Assembly: GCF_003697785.1 (NCBI RefSeq)
Contig: NZ_QOKZ01000001.1
Span: 1-64,000 of the forward strand
Length of the DNA: 64,000 nt
From: Paracoccus alkanivorans
GTDB lineage: Bacteria; Pseudomonadota; Alphaproteobacteria; Rhodobacterales; Rhodobacteraceae
Reading direction: 5' to 3'
Shown here: positions 17,064 to 25,883 of the stretch, one piece after another
How positions within the stretch are numbered: the first letter of the stretch is position 1
Layout of the letters: each line of letters starts with the position of its first letter
The notes under the pieces: model-generated
Databases searched by the model: none
What the model saw: the letters and a program-made list of their open reading frames with translations, nothing else
What the model was told of the DNA's origin: nothing
Program-made: the position numbers and the translations under genes

Positions 17064-18146
17064 ATGCAGTCAACTGTCATGACAAGCCCGCATCTTCGCC
17101 GGAAATCCCCGCTGGTTCTCCGCATCGCGAAAGCGTTCTTCGGCGATCTGCTCGGCGCCTGCCTGACCCTCCTGTCAGTGGGCATCCTGCTCGCGTTGGT
17201 ACCGGCATTCAAATGGGCCTTCATCGATGCGCATTGGTATGTCGCCACCCCGCAGGGTTGCTTTTCCGGCGGCGCCTGCTGGGCCTTCATCGGCTCGAAG
17301 CTGAGACTGATCCTGTTCGGGCTTTATCCCCCCGAGGAGCAATGGCGCGCGGCACTGGTGGTCGGAGTGATCCTGATCATGGTATTGCTGACCGCCTGGC
17401 CCCGGCTTTGGGGTGCTCGCCTGCTGGCGCTGTGGGCCGTCGGCATCGCCCTGATGCTGGTGCTGATGGCAGGAGGTATCGCGGGATTGCCGCCGGTTCC
17501 CACGTCTAAATGGGGCGGACTGCCGGTCACACTGTTGCTGGCCACCCTGTCTCTGGGCATGGCCTTTCCCTTCGCGGTGATACTGGCGCTGGCCCGGCGC
17601 GGCAGCTTGCCCATCGCCCGCGCCATCGCAATCTTCCTGATCGAGATCGTGCGCGGCCTGCCGCTGGTCGGACTGTTGTTCGTCGCGGCGATCCTGTTGC
17701 CGCTCTTCCTTCCCGCAGACTGGACTATCGACAAGCTGGGCCGCACACTGGCCGCGCTGACCATATTTGCCGCCGCCTATCTGGCGGAAGTGGTTCGGGG
17801 TGGGTTGCAGGGCCTGCCGAGTGGCCAGATCGAGGCGGCCCAAGCGCTTGGCATCCCATATTGGAAGACAGTCTGGCATATCGTTCTGCCTCAGGCGATT
17901 CAGAAGGTAATTCCGCCCTTGACCAATACCGCCATCGTCATGGTCAAGAATACCTCTCTGGTTCTGATCGTAGGTGTGTTCGACATGCTCAGCGCAGCGC
18001 GCAGCGCGGCCACCGATCCGGCCTGGCCGGCACCTTCGAAAGAAGCCTATCTCTTCGTCGCCGCGATCTATTTAGTGATCTGCTACGGCATTTCGCTTTA
18101 CTCCCGCCATCTGGAAGCGGGCATCAACGCAAGGAACCGCTCATGA
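17064..18146 (+). CDS. aapM: Amino-acid ABC transporter permease (AapM type)
   Basis: Second permease, 360 aa, with hydrophobic helices from ~25 and the permease block ATLSLGMAFPFAVILALARR. The EAA loop is AAQALGIPYWKTVWHIVLPQ. An extracytoplasmic segment with two cysteines (QGCFSGGACWAFIGSKL) is typical of AapM-type proteins. Start at ATG 17064, one base after the aapQ stop; its own stop overlaps the aapP start. Partner of AapQ. Confidence 0.9.
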   Translation: MQSTVMTSPHLRRKSPLVLRIAKAFFGDLLGACLTLLSVGILLALVPAFKWAFIDAHWYVATPQGCFSGGACWAFIGSKLRLILFGLYPPEEQWRAALVVGVILIMVLLTAWPRLWGARLLALWAVGIALMLVLMAGGIAGLPPVPTSKWGGLPVTLLLATLSLGMAFPFAVILALARRGSLPIARAIAIFLIEIVRGLPLVGLLFVAAILLPLFLPADWTIDKLGRTLAALTIFAAAYLAEVVRGGLQGLPSGQIEAAQALGIPYWKTVWHIVLPQAIQKVIPPLTNTAIVMVKNTSLVLIVGVFDMLSAARSAATDPAWPAPSKEAYLFVAAIYLVICYGISLYSRHLEAGINARNRS

Positions 18147-18880
18147 CCACCGCCATAGAGGTTCAGGGACTGAACAAGTATTTTGGAAGCTACCACGCGT
18201 TGCGGAATATCGATTTCCACGTCGAGAGCGGCGAGCGCGTGGTCATCTGTGGTCCCTCGGGATCCGGGAAGTCAACTCTGATCCGCTGTCTGAACCAGCT
18301 TGAACGCCATGACGCGGGCGAGATCCGGGTCAGCGGCATCCTGCTTGGCGATAACGTGCGAAATCTCGATGCCATTCGACGCGAAGCGGGCATGGTCTTT
18401 CAGCATTTCAACCTGTTTCCCCACCTGACTGTGCTGGAAAACTGCGCCCTGCCCCAGATCCTGTCACGCAAGACCCCACGTCCGGAAGCTGAGAACTGCG
18501 CCCGGCAATATCTGGACCGGGTCCGGATTCTGGATCAGGCTGAAAAATTCCCCGGCCAGCTTTCAGGTGGTCAGCAACAGCGGGTGGCCATTGCCAGGGC
18601 ACTTTGCATGGAACCTCGTATCATGCTGTTCGACGAGCCGACCTCCGCACTTGATCCCGAAATGATCCACGAAGTTCTCGACACGATGGTTGAACTTGCC
18701 GAAGGCGGTATGACCATGCTGGTCGTCACGCATGAGATGGGTTTTGCCCGGCAGGTTGCTGACCGGGTGGTCTATATGGAGGCGGGCGAGATCGTCGAAA
18801 TCGCTCCGCCCGATCGCTTCTTCGACGCACCTGCCGATGAGCGCAGTCAGAGATTTCTGTCCAAGCTCGTTCGAAATTGA
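18143..18880 (+). CDS. aapP: Amino-acid ABC transporter ATP-binding protein (AapP type)
   Basis: ABC ATPase of 245 aa. Walker A is GPSGSGKSTLIRC, the Q-loop is VFQHFNLFPHLTVLEN, the signature LSGGQQQRVAIARAL, Walker B IMLFDEPTSALDPE and the switch histidine VVTHEMGFA. This is a standard polar amino-acid transport ATPase. The ATG overlaps the aapM stop (ATGA). It ends the operon; about 190 bp follow before aztA. Confidence 0.94.
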   Translation: MTTAIEVQGLNKYFGSYHALRNIDFHVESGERVVICGPSGSGKSTLIRCLNQLERHDAGEIRVSGILLGDNVRNLDAIRREAGMVFQHFNLFPHLTVLENCALPQILSRKTPRPEAENCARQYLDRVRILDQAEKFPGQLSGGQQQRVAIARALCMEPRIMLFDEPTSALDPEMIHEVLDTMVELAEGGMTMLVVTHEMGFARQVADRVVYMEAGEIVEIAPPDRFFDAPADERSQRFLSKLVRN

Positions 18881-18972
18881 GCACGGCAGAAAACCTTGGC
18901 ATGGGTGGGTTGGGTAACGCCAATTTCCTGAAGTATCGCAATCGCGATCCGCAATGTCAGATCCGATAGATT

Positions 18973-18997
18973 GAGTGTCCCGGAGTGATTGACACTC
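18973..18997. repeat. Short inverted repeat between aapP and aztA
   Basis: GAGTGTC and GACACTC form a 7-bp stem with an 11-base loop, about 90 bp after the aapP stop. It could help end aap transcription, but there is no U-tract. Confidence 0.35.
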
Positions 18998-19021
18998 GGG
19001 GGTTACATTGGCAAACGTGAA

Positions 19022-19038
19022 ATGTGATAACATCACAT
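19022..19038. promoter_or_regulatory. Zur operator before aztABCD
   Basis: ATGTGATAACATCACAT is a palindrome with 7-bp arms around AAC, 31 bp upstream of the aztA ATG. It is the most symmetric of three matching boxes in the window (others at 5095 and 12564) and resembles published alphaproteobacterial Zur boxes. Confidence 0.85.
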
Positions 19039-19069
19039 AATTGATTCCTCAAAACACCGATGCCTTCAT

Positions 19070-19852
19070 ATGAATGACGCCTGCATAACATTTTCCAATC
19101 TGACCCTGGGCTATGACAGCCATCCAGCCGTTCATCACCTCGATGGCGTAGTGGAAAAGGGTACGCTTCTGGCAATTGTCGGAGGCAATGGCTCGGGTAA
19201 GTCCACATTGATGAAAGGTATTATCGGCATGCTCCGGCCATTGGGCGGGGCGTGCACGGTTGCCCCCGATGCGCGCATCGCCTATCTGCCTCAGCAGTCA
19301 GAACTTGATCGGTCGTTCCCTGCACAGGTACGCGATTTGGTCTCGCTCGGCCTCTGGCCCAAGCGCGGCTTGCTCGGACGGCATGGCGCACAGGATCGGG
19401 AAACCGTCTTAAATGCCCTCAGGGCCGTCGGGCTCGACGGCTTTAAGCGGCGGCCCATCGACACGCTTTCGGGCGGCCAGTTGCAGCGGGTGCTTTTTGC
19501 CCGTGTCCTGGTGCAGGACGCCGAACTGATCCTGCTCGATGAACCGTTTAACGCCATTGATGCTAAAACCGTGACCGACCTTGTCGCATTGATCAAACAC
19601 TGGCATGGAGAAGGCCGGACCGTTCTGGTCGTGGTCCACGATCTCGATCTGGTGCGGGAGAATTTCCCACAAGCCTTGCTGCTGGCACGCCGCCTCATAG
19701 CCTGGGGTGCCGCCCGAGACACTCTCACCCCCGAAAATCTCCTGCGCGCCCGCCGGCTACACGAAGCCTGGGACGAGAATGCGCCTTGGTGCGCGCCCGG
19801 AGATGACGTCCACGATGGTGTCTGCGTCGGTCGGCAGGAAGCGGTGCAATGA
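19070..19852 (+). CDS. aztA: Zinc ABC transporter ATP-binding protein AztA
   Basis: ABC ATPase of 260 aa for zinc import. Walker A is VGGNGSGKSTLMKG, the Q-loop LPQQSELDRSF, the signature LSGGQLQRVLFARVL, Walker B LILLDEPFNAID and the switch VVHDLDLV. The non-canonical GGNG Walker start and the gene order A-B-C-D match the Paracoccus AztABCD system rather than ZnuABC. Start ATG 19070. Its end overlaps aztB by 4 bp. A Zur box lies just upstream, so expression should rise in zinc shortage. Confidence 0.92.
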   Translation: MNDACITFSNLTLGYDSHPAVHHLDGVVEKGTLLAIVGGNGSGKSTLMKGIIGMLRPLGGACTVAPDARIAYLPQQSELDRSFPAQVRDLVSLGLWPKRGLLGRHGAQDRETVLNALRAVGLDGFKRRPIDTLSGGQLQRVLFARVLVQDAELILLDEPFNAIDAKTVTDLVALIKHWHGEGRTVLVVVHDLDLVRENFPQALLLARRLIAWGAARDTLTPENLLRARRLHEAWDENAPWCAPGDDVHDGVCVGRQEAVQ

Positions 19853-20724
19853 CGGGATTCCATGACATCCTCATCGCGCCCTTCGTTGAATTCGCCTTCA
19901 TGCAACGTGCGCTGCTGGGCGCCCTGATGCTTTCGGTCAGCGCCGCTCCGGTCGGCGTCTTCCTGATGCTCAGACGGATGAGCTTGACCGGTGATGCCAT
20001 GGCGCATGCGATCCTGCCCGGGGCAGCAGCCGGCTTTCTGCTTTATGGCCTCGAGATTGTGCCGATGACCCTTGGCGGGCTGATAGCTGGCGTTCTGGTC
20101 GCATTGGGCGCCGGCGCGGTTTCACGCCTGACAATCCAGAAGGAAGACGCCTCGATGGCCGCCTTTTACCTGATCTCGCTTGCAGTGGGTGTGGTTATGG
20201 TGTCCCTGCGCGGCTCGAATATCGATCTCATGCATGTCCTCTTCGGAACGGTCCTGGCGCTCGACAATGATGCCCTGACGCTAATCGGGCTGGTCACCGC
20301 AATCACGATTTCGGCCTTGCTGTTCTTCCGGCGCGCGCTCATCGCCGAATGTCTCGACCCGCTCTTCCTGCGCTCGGTTTCAAAACTTGGCTCGCCCGTT
20401 CATTTCATCTTTCTCGGGCTCGTCGTCATCAATCTGGTGGCCGGGTTTCAGGCGCTGGGTACGCTTTTGTCGGTGGGGCTGATGATCCTGCCGGCGGCGG
20501 CGGCGCGCTTCTGGGCCCAGCGGGTCGAAACCATGTGCCTGCTCGCTATAGGCATTAGTGCGCTCTCGTCAATAGCCGGCCTGCTGCTCTCCTACCACGC
20601 TGCGCTGCCCTCTGGACCGGCAATCATTCTTTCCGCGGGGTTTGCCTATGCGACATCAGTCATCGCGGCGCCGCGCGGGGTTCTGATGACGCGCCTACCG
20701 AAGACCGCCCATCGTACTGCTTGA
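19849..20724 (+). CDS. aztB: Zinc ABC transporter permease AztB
   Basis: ABC-3 family permease of 291 aa with about eight hydrophobic helices. Family signatures are MLRRMSLTGDAMAHAILPG near the N-terminus and LGTLLSVGLMILPAAAARF near residue 205. The ATG overlaps the aztA stop (ATGA). It forms the membrane channel for zinc delivered by AztC. Length is standard. Confidence 0.93.
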   Translation: MTGFHDILIAPFVEFAFMQRALLGALMLSVSAAPVGVFLMLRRMSLTGDAMAHAILPGAAAGFLLYGLEIVPMTLGGLIAGVLVALGAGAVSRLTIQKEDASMAAFYLISLAVGVVMVSLRGSNIDLMHVLFGTVLALDNDALTLIGLVTAITISALLFFRRALIAECLDPLFLRSVSKLGSPVHFIFLGLVVINLVAGFQALGTLLSVGLMILPAAAARFWAQRVETMCLLAIGISALSSIAGLLLSYHAALPSGPAIILSAGFAYATSVIAAPRGVLMTRLPKTAHRTA

Positions 20725-20734
20725 AGGACCTGCT

Positions 20735-21670
20735 ATGACCCTCCGTTGGATCAAACACGCCGTAACTTTTTCTGTCATATCATTAATTACGTTTCCGGCA
20801 TCGGCGCAGGATGACAAGCTCGCTGTTGTCGCGAGTTTTTCAATCATCGGTGACTTCGCCTACCAGGTAGGTGGCGATCACATTGAACTCGATACGCTCG
20901 TCGGACCCGATGGTGACGCGCATGTCTACGAGCCCAAACCCGCCGATGCGATGGCGTTGGCGCGCGCCGACGTCGTTCTCACCAACGGGCTCGAGCTCGA
21001 AGGCTTCATGAACCGGCTTGTCACCGCCAGCGGAACCGAGGCCGATATCGTCACGCTGACCGATCATGTCCAAACGCGCGAAGAACCCGGTGGCGGACAC
21101 TACCATTTTGTCAACGGCGAAGCGATTTTTCATGCCGGTGCCCATGATCCCCATGCCTGGCAGTCCGTGGTCAACGCCAAGATCTATGTCGAGGGGATCC
21201 GCGAGGCGTTCTGTGCCGCCGATGCCGATGGATGCGAACAATACGAGGCCAATGCGGAACGCTACCTCGCCGAACTCGACACGCTCGACAGCGAAATCCG
21301 CGACAGCATAGCAGCGTTGCCCGAGAGCAATCGAACGGTGGTCGTGGGGCACAGCGCCTTTGGATATTACGAGGCCGAATACGGCATCCGGTTTCTCTCG
21401 CCACAAGGCGTTTCGACGGAATCCGAGGCGTCAGCCGCCGATGTGGCAGGGTTGATCCGCCAGATGCGCGAAGCCAATGCCCGCGGCATCTTTGCCGAGA
21501 ACATTTCAGACTCCCGGCTGGTCGAACAGATCGCCCGCGAAGCGGGGATTGATGTTGCCGGTGTGCTCTATTCCGACGCCCTATCTCCGGCCGGTGGCCC
21601 AGCGCCCGACTACCTCACCATGATGCGTCACAACACCCATGCTATCACCTCGGCTTTGGCCAGCGACTGA
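20735..21670 (+). CDS. aztC: Periplasmic zinc-binding protein AztC
   Basis: Cluster A-I (ZnuA-like) binding protein of 311 aa with a signal peptide ending near FPASAQ. Likely zinc ligands are the histidines in DGDAHVYEP, HDPHAW and VVGHSAFGYY and the aspartate in YSDALSP. A flexible His loop (GGGHYHFVNGEAIFHAGAHD) lies between them, as in AztC. A cysteine pair (FCAADADGC) probably forms a disulfide. Start ATG 20735 follows GAAGGA. It receives zinc directly or from AztD and passes it to AztB. Confidence 0.93.
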   Translation: MTLRWIKHAVTFSVISLITFPASAQDDKLAVVASFSIIGDFAYQVGGDHIELDTLVGPDGDAHVYEPKPADAMALARADVVLTNGLELEGFMNRLVTASGTEADIVTLTDHVQTREEPGGGHYHFVNGEAIFHAGAHDPHAWQSVVNAKIYVEGIREAFCAADADGCEQYEANAERYLAELDTLDSEIRDSIAALPESNRTVVVGHSAFGYYEAEYGIRFLSPQGVSTESEASAADVAGLIRQMREANARGIFAENISDSRLVEQIAREAGIDVAGVLYSDALSPAGGPAPDYLTMMRHNTHAITSALASD

Positions 21671-21737
21671 CATGGTCCACCCAGCCCAAAGCGTCGTCGT
21701 TCGACACGCTTTTTCTCACCCTCCAACGGAGTAAATC

Positions 21738-23546
21738 ATGCTGCGAAATCTCGCTTACACCACGGCCATTACGCTTGTTTTATCCGGCGGTGCCCTGGCA
21801 CAGGAACACGACCACAGCCACGAGGACGTTACGCTCTATCGCGTTTTTGTCGGAGATCACGCCGAACCTCACGTCACGGCCTTCGACCTTGGCGATCCGG
21901 ACAATCGCTGGACTTTTGAAACCACCGGCCAGAACAAACTCTATACCGTGAACAACGGAGCTGCTGTCGTGGCCGTCCAGTCCGATGACGATGCGGTCAG
22001 TTTCTTCAACAGCGGTATCTCTCTTCATGCCCATGGCGATCACTCGGACATCGAGATATCCGATCCCGCGGCAATAGAAGAGACCCTGACTGGTCCGCGT
22101 CCGTTCCACATGATCGATCATAACGGCAAAGCCGTGATTAACTTCGACCGGGGCGGCTATGCGGAAATCATCGATACGCACGAACTCTCACATGGCGAGT
22201 TGGTGACCACGCGGCTGCCGCAAGCGCGAGCGCACCACGGCTATGCTGCGCCGATCGGCGATACCTGGGTGACGAGCGTTGCCTCGGACGCGCCGGTCGA
22301 AGGCGATGCGGCCCCCGATCGCATCGGCCTGCAACAGGTCAACGAAGACGGCAGCCCCGTCGGCGAGGTCGAGACCTGCACGGCCATTCACGGGGAAGCC
22401 TTCTCGGGCGCCTATCTCGCCACCGGCTGCCAGGAAGGCGTGCTCACCGTCACGGACGGCGAGGACAGGCCGGTCTTTGAGATGCTGCAATACCCGAACG
22501 ATCTGCCGAACGGTGAAAGCACCGGCACGCTGTTGGGCTCGAAGGCCGTGCAGGTGTTCCTGGGCAATTACGGCGCAGACGGGCTGGTGGTCATCGATCC
22601 CGTCGATGAGCCGCATTTCCGCTATATCGAGCTGCCGTTCCGCCGCGTCGATTTCGTGCTCGATTCTGCCAATGCGCGCTTTGGCTATGTGTTGACCGAG
22701 GACGGCACCCTGCATCAGATCGATCTGCTGGACGCGGAGGTCGCTCAGAGCGCCAGAGTCACCGAACCCTATTCCATGGACGGCCACTGGAACGATCCGA
22801 GGCCGCGTCTCGCCATGGCCGGTGACGAAGTGATCATGAGCGATCCCAATGCGGGCCTTGTGCGCCGGATCTCCAGCGAAACACTTGAAGAAGTGGGCAC
22901 GATCGAGGTTGAGGGCACACCCTACAATATCGTGGTGGCCGGCGGCAGCGGAGTCGTTCATGGGGCCGAAGGCGAGCATCACGACCATGAACACAGCCAC
23001 GATCATGACGACGACCAGATCTACCAGGGCTATTTTGACGACGATCAGGTCGAAGAGCGCGCGCTGTCGGACTGGGCCGGAGACTGGCAGTCGGTCTTCC
23101 CGTATCTTGAGGATGGGACGCTCGAGCCGGTGATGAAGCACAAGGCCGAGAACGGCGACAAAACTGCCGAAGAGTATCACGAGTATTATGAAGTCGGCTA
23201 TCAAACCGATGTCGAACGGATCGTCATTGAGGGCGACAGCGTTACCTTCTATGAAAATGGAGAGCCCCTTCAAGCCCGTTATGCCAGTGACGGCTATCAA
23301 ATCCTGACTTACGAGGCAGGCAATCGCGGTGTGCGTTTCATCTTCGAGAAGATCGATGGCGACGAGGATGCCCCGCAATATATCCAGTTCAGCGATCACG
23401 GGATCGCTCCGGCGGCAGCAGATCATTATCACCTTTATTGGGGCGATGATCGTGCCGCCTTGCTTAAGGAGGTGACGAACTGGCCTACCTACTATCCGTC
23501 TTCGTCGAGCGCCGATGAGATCGTACGCGATATGATCGCGCACTGA
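21738..23546 (+). CDS. aztD: AztD zinc metallochaperone fused to a ZinT domain
   Basis: A 602-aa periplasmic protein. Residues 1-22 are a signal peptide, followed by the His stretch EHDHSHED. Residues ~30-405 are the AztD beta-propeller (HGDHSDIEISDPAAIEE; HGEAFSGAYLATGCQEG; NDLPNGESTGTLLGSK), which hands zinc to AztC. A His/Asp linker (EHHDHEHSHDHDDD, ~411-427) leads into a complete ZinT domain (~425-602): GYFDDDQVEERALSDWAGDW at its start and the zinc histidines in FSDHGIAP and DHYHLYWGDD. AztD and ZinT are normally separate proteins of ~400 and ~190-220 aa, so this is a fusion of two periplasmic zinc carriers. Start ATG 21738 after GGAG. Confidence 0.93.
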   Translation: MLRNLAYTTAITLVLSGGALAQEHDHSHEDVTLYRVFVGDHAEPHVTAFDLGDPDNRWTFETTGQNKLYTVNNGAAVVAVQSDDDAVSFFNSGISLHAHGDHSDIEISDPAAIEETLTGPRPFHMIDHNGKAVINFDRGGYAEIIDTHELSHGELVTTRLPQARAHHGYAAPIGDTWVTSVASDAPVEGDAAPDRIGLQQVNEDGSPVGEVETCTAIHGEAFSGAYLATGCQEGVLTVTDGEDRPVFEMLQYPNDLPNGESTGTLLGSKAVQVFLGNYGADGLVVIDPVDEPHFRYIELPFRRVDFVLDSANARFGYVLTEDGTLHQIDLLDAEVAQSARVTEPYSMDGHWNDPRPRLAMAGDEVIMSDPNAGLVRRISSETLEEVGTIEVEGTPYNIVVAGGSGVVHGAEGEHHDHEHSHDHDDDQIYQGYFDDDQVEERALSDWAGDWQSVFPYLEDGTLEPVMKHKAENGDKTAEEYHEYYEVGYQTDVERIVIEGDSVTFYENGEPLQARYASDGYQILTYEAGNRGVRFIFEKIDGDEDAPQYIQFSDHGIAPAAADHYHLYWGDDRAALLKEVTNWPTYYPSSSSADEIVRDMIAH

Positions 23547-23573
23547 GGGCTCACGTCCTTCCTATAATAGTCT

Positions 23574-23599
23574 GCGCCCGGCAAGTTGTTGGGCGCTTT
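23574..23599 (+). terminator. Possible terminator after aztD
   Basis: GCGCCC and GGGCGC form a 6-bp stem with an 11-base loop, followed by TTT, 28 bp after the aztD stop. Weak but well placed. Confidence 0.4.
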
Positions 23600-23701
23600 C
23601 CATCTCCTGCCTCACACGAAGCTTTTCCTGATGCTCGGCTTTCGACAACCTAGGCGCCGCCTTGGGCACCAACGATAGCCATGCTTTTATCGAGCTTGAA
23701 A

Positions 23702-23893
23702 TCAGCAGGTTTTGGCATCGAGACCAGAAACGATCTGCTGTCGACCGGCCCGACGATCTCGGCAATTTTTGATGATCCAGACCATGTAGGTGCCTTTTAC
23801 GAGCATGGCGTCCCGGGGAACTGTCTGTGTTGCGTAGATTATAGTATTGGCAGCTTCATGCATCTTCGCTTTCTTATGCCTACGTGATGGCAT
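23702..23893 (-). CDS. Small hypothetical protein, possibly the start of a frameshifted gene
   Basis: A 63-aa frame begins MPSRRHKKAKMHEAA at ATG 23893, behind CGGAGAACGAA (good spacing), and reads VKGTYMVWIIKNCRDR before stopping. A second minus frame continues directly downstream (23562 to about 23700) with LVPKAAPRLSKAEHQEKL, so the two may be halves of one ~110-aa gene with a frameshift near 23705. I do not recognise the family. Confidence 0.35.
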   Translation of the reverse strand: MPSRRHKKAKMHEAANTIIYATQTVPRDAMLVKGTYMVWIIKNCRDRRAGRQQIVSGLDAKTC

Positions 23894-24216
23894 TTCGTTC
23901 TCCGATGGCGGTTGCAGTTTGAGAGGTTCACATGGCTCGGGTATAGCGCGACAGATAAGATGAGAATCCAGCGACAAGCAAAGTGAGAATCCCAGGACCA
24001 TTCAGTTCCATTCGCAGCGCGGCTGATGGAACTGCTGGTCTGCGATGATGTTAGTTGGGGCGTCGATTTTGTAACCGATCGCGGACTTACAGTCGTACAG
24101 CTTGATTCCATCAAATGAGGGAGAGCCGGAGGGATGAATTCATCAGTCACGGCATGTGATAGTGATGCGTAACAGGAAGGGATTTTGTGGAATATTCGAA
24201 CAGAACGTTACCTAGC
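23894..24216. other. Intergenic, no gene recognised
   Basis: About 320 bp with short, stop-broken frames on both strands and lower GC than the surroundings. One plus segment (near 24010-24115) reads LMELLVCDDVSWGVDF and may be a scrap of an older gene. Nothing else can be supported. Confidence 0.4.
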
Positions 24217-25042
24217 ATGATAACGATTAAGGCATGCGTCGAGGAAATCGCGCAGCGCCGGTAGGATTGCGCTCTCCCATTTTCGATCACTGGCAAGCCT
24301 GCCGGTCGAATGGAAGGGACATCTCGATCCTGTGACCACGGCGGACAAGGACGTTGAATCATTCGTGATTACGAGTTTGCGCGAAGCGTTTCCGAACGAT
24401 GGAATCTATGGTGAAGAAGGCGGCAACGTCACCGGCACCTCAGGGCTGGTTTGGGTCATCGATCCAATCGACGGGACTTTCAATTTCGTGCGCGGCGGTC
24501 AGAACTGGGCAATTTCGATCGGTCTGTACGATAACCGTCGGCCGATATTTGGGGTGATCTACGCCCCTGTTCGTAACCTCATGTTCACCGGTGGGACGAC
24601 GGTCGAGACACAGCTAAACGGCAAACCGGTGCCATCTCTGCCCCCGCTCGATCTATCGCGGGCATCGGTGGGGATCGGCCTGCATCCCTCTGTTGTCACC
24701 AAAGATCGCATAGAGATGATCCGTTATATATCAGACGAATTGCGCTTCACATTTCGTTGCTGTGGGTCAACAACTCTCTCTCTGATTGAGGTTGCGCTGG
24801 GCGAAACTGACGGCTACGTGGCCTTGGGAGATTCAACCTGGGACGTGATGGCGGGTCTCCTCATCCTCAGCAGTCTCGGGATCTCACATACCATCGACTG
24901 GGATCATGTCGATCTGCAGGAAAAACTCCGGTTTGCATGTGGAAGCGATACATTTCTGGAAATGCTACGCCCCCTTCTTGTGAAAGTCGGGGACAGTGCC
25001 AAATCATATGGGGAGCATTTTTCGAGATATCCCCATCAATAA
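24217..25042 (+). pseudogene. Inositol-monophosphatase-family protein with N-terminal frameshift
   Basis: The phosphatase signatures are complete: VTTADKDVES, GEEGG, WVIDPIDGTFNFV and STWDVMAGLLIL. Upstream, ATG 24217 gives MITIKACVEEIAQR and then hits TAG. Shifting frame near 24258 continues seamlessly with GRIALSHFRSLASLPVEWKG, so one base was lost. Either the product restarts at GTG 24332 (236 aa, without the first helix) or the gene is dead. It is convergent with the intact family member at 25050, 8 bp apart. Sequence divergence shows it is not a recent duplicate. Confidence 0.75.
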
Positions 25043-25049
25043 GTCAGCG

Positions 25050-25883
25050 TTAGTACTCGCCTCCGAGATTGATGGCGAGACGCTCCCAGCTTTGCACGTC
25101 CGGCGCTAGCAGAAGATGTCCGCTGTGGATCGTCGGCGCATAGGGCGTGCCGTCCAGCAATGCGGCATGGCCGCCGGCCTCGGAATGGATCAGTACGCCG
25201 GCCGCATGATCCCATGGCATCAATCTGGCTGTCAGGCAGAAATGCATCGCACCGGTGGCCAGCAGGCGATATTCAAAGGCCGAACAGCGCCAGTTCGTGA
25301 CCTGCTGAAACCTGGTCAAGCGGGGCGAAAGATTGGCCTGCATTGCTGGCGGCATCATATTCAGGGCCATGAAACCGGCCATCTGTTCAATCGGGCGAGT
25401 CGCGGCAACGGAAAGGCGGGTTCGGCTGCCGTCATTTGCGACATGCCAAGCTCCTTTCCCCACCCGTGCGAGAACGAAATCCCCGGTCACCGGGTAATGG
25501 ATCAGGCCGGCAATGGTCATGCCATTTGCGACCAGAGCGAGCATGGAGCCGAAAACCGGAATGCCATGCGCAAAGTTCCAGGTTCCGTCCACCGGATCGA
25601 TCAGCGCCGCCAGTTCCGCGTCGCGCAGGTGCGAGAGGATCGACGCATCCTCGGCGACCGCCTCCTCGCCTACCAGAGCGATGCCGGGCAGGCGTGCGAC
25701 CAGAGCTTCGCCCAAAGCCTGCTCGGCACAAAGATCGGCATCGGTCACGAGATCGTCCGGCGCGGATTTGCTGCGCGCGCTTTCCGACATGATGGCATGA
25801 AACCGGGGCATGATTTCGCGCTTTGCCACAGCACGCATATCGGTCATCAACCCGTCCAGCAGAGTGTCATCGACCAGGTTCAT
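25050..25883 (-). CDS. Inositol-monophosphatase-family sugar phosphatase
   Basis: A 277-aa Mg-dependent phosphatase. Metal and catalytic motifs are LVTDADLCAE, LVGEEAVAE, LIDPVDGTWNFAHG and MPWDHAAGVLIHSEAGG. The family removes phosphate from inositol-1-phosphate and related sugar phosphates. It is the last gene of the Ugp-like operon; its ATG overlaps the stop of the upstream phosphodiesterase (ATGA). In this setting it should dephosphorylate the polyol or sugar phosphate released by the two diesterases (inference). Confidence 0.9.
   Translation of the reverse strand: MNLVDDTLLDGLMTDMRAVAKREIMPRFHAIMSESARSKSAPDDLVTDADLCAEQALGEALVARLPGIALVGEEAVAEDASILSHLRDAELAALIDPVDGTWNFAHGIPVFGSMLALVANGMTIAGLIHYPVTGDFVLARVGKGAWHVANDGSRTRLSVAATRPIEQMAGFMALNMMPPAMQANLSPRLTRFQQVTNWRCSAFEYRLLATGAMHFCLTARLMPWDHAAGVLIHSEAGGHAALLDGTPYAPTIHSGHLLLAPDVQSWERLAINLGGEY

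Noticed and set aside
22188..23543. 451-codon minus-strand frame
   Set aside because: Antisense to the AztD-ZinT gene; a codon-bias artefact despite its length.
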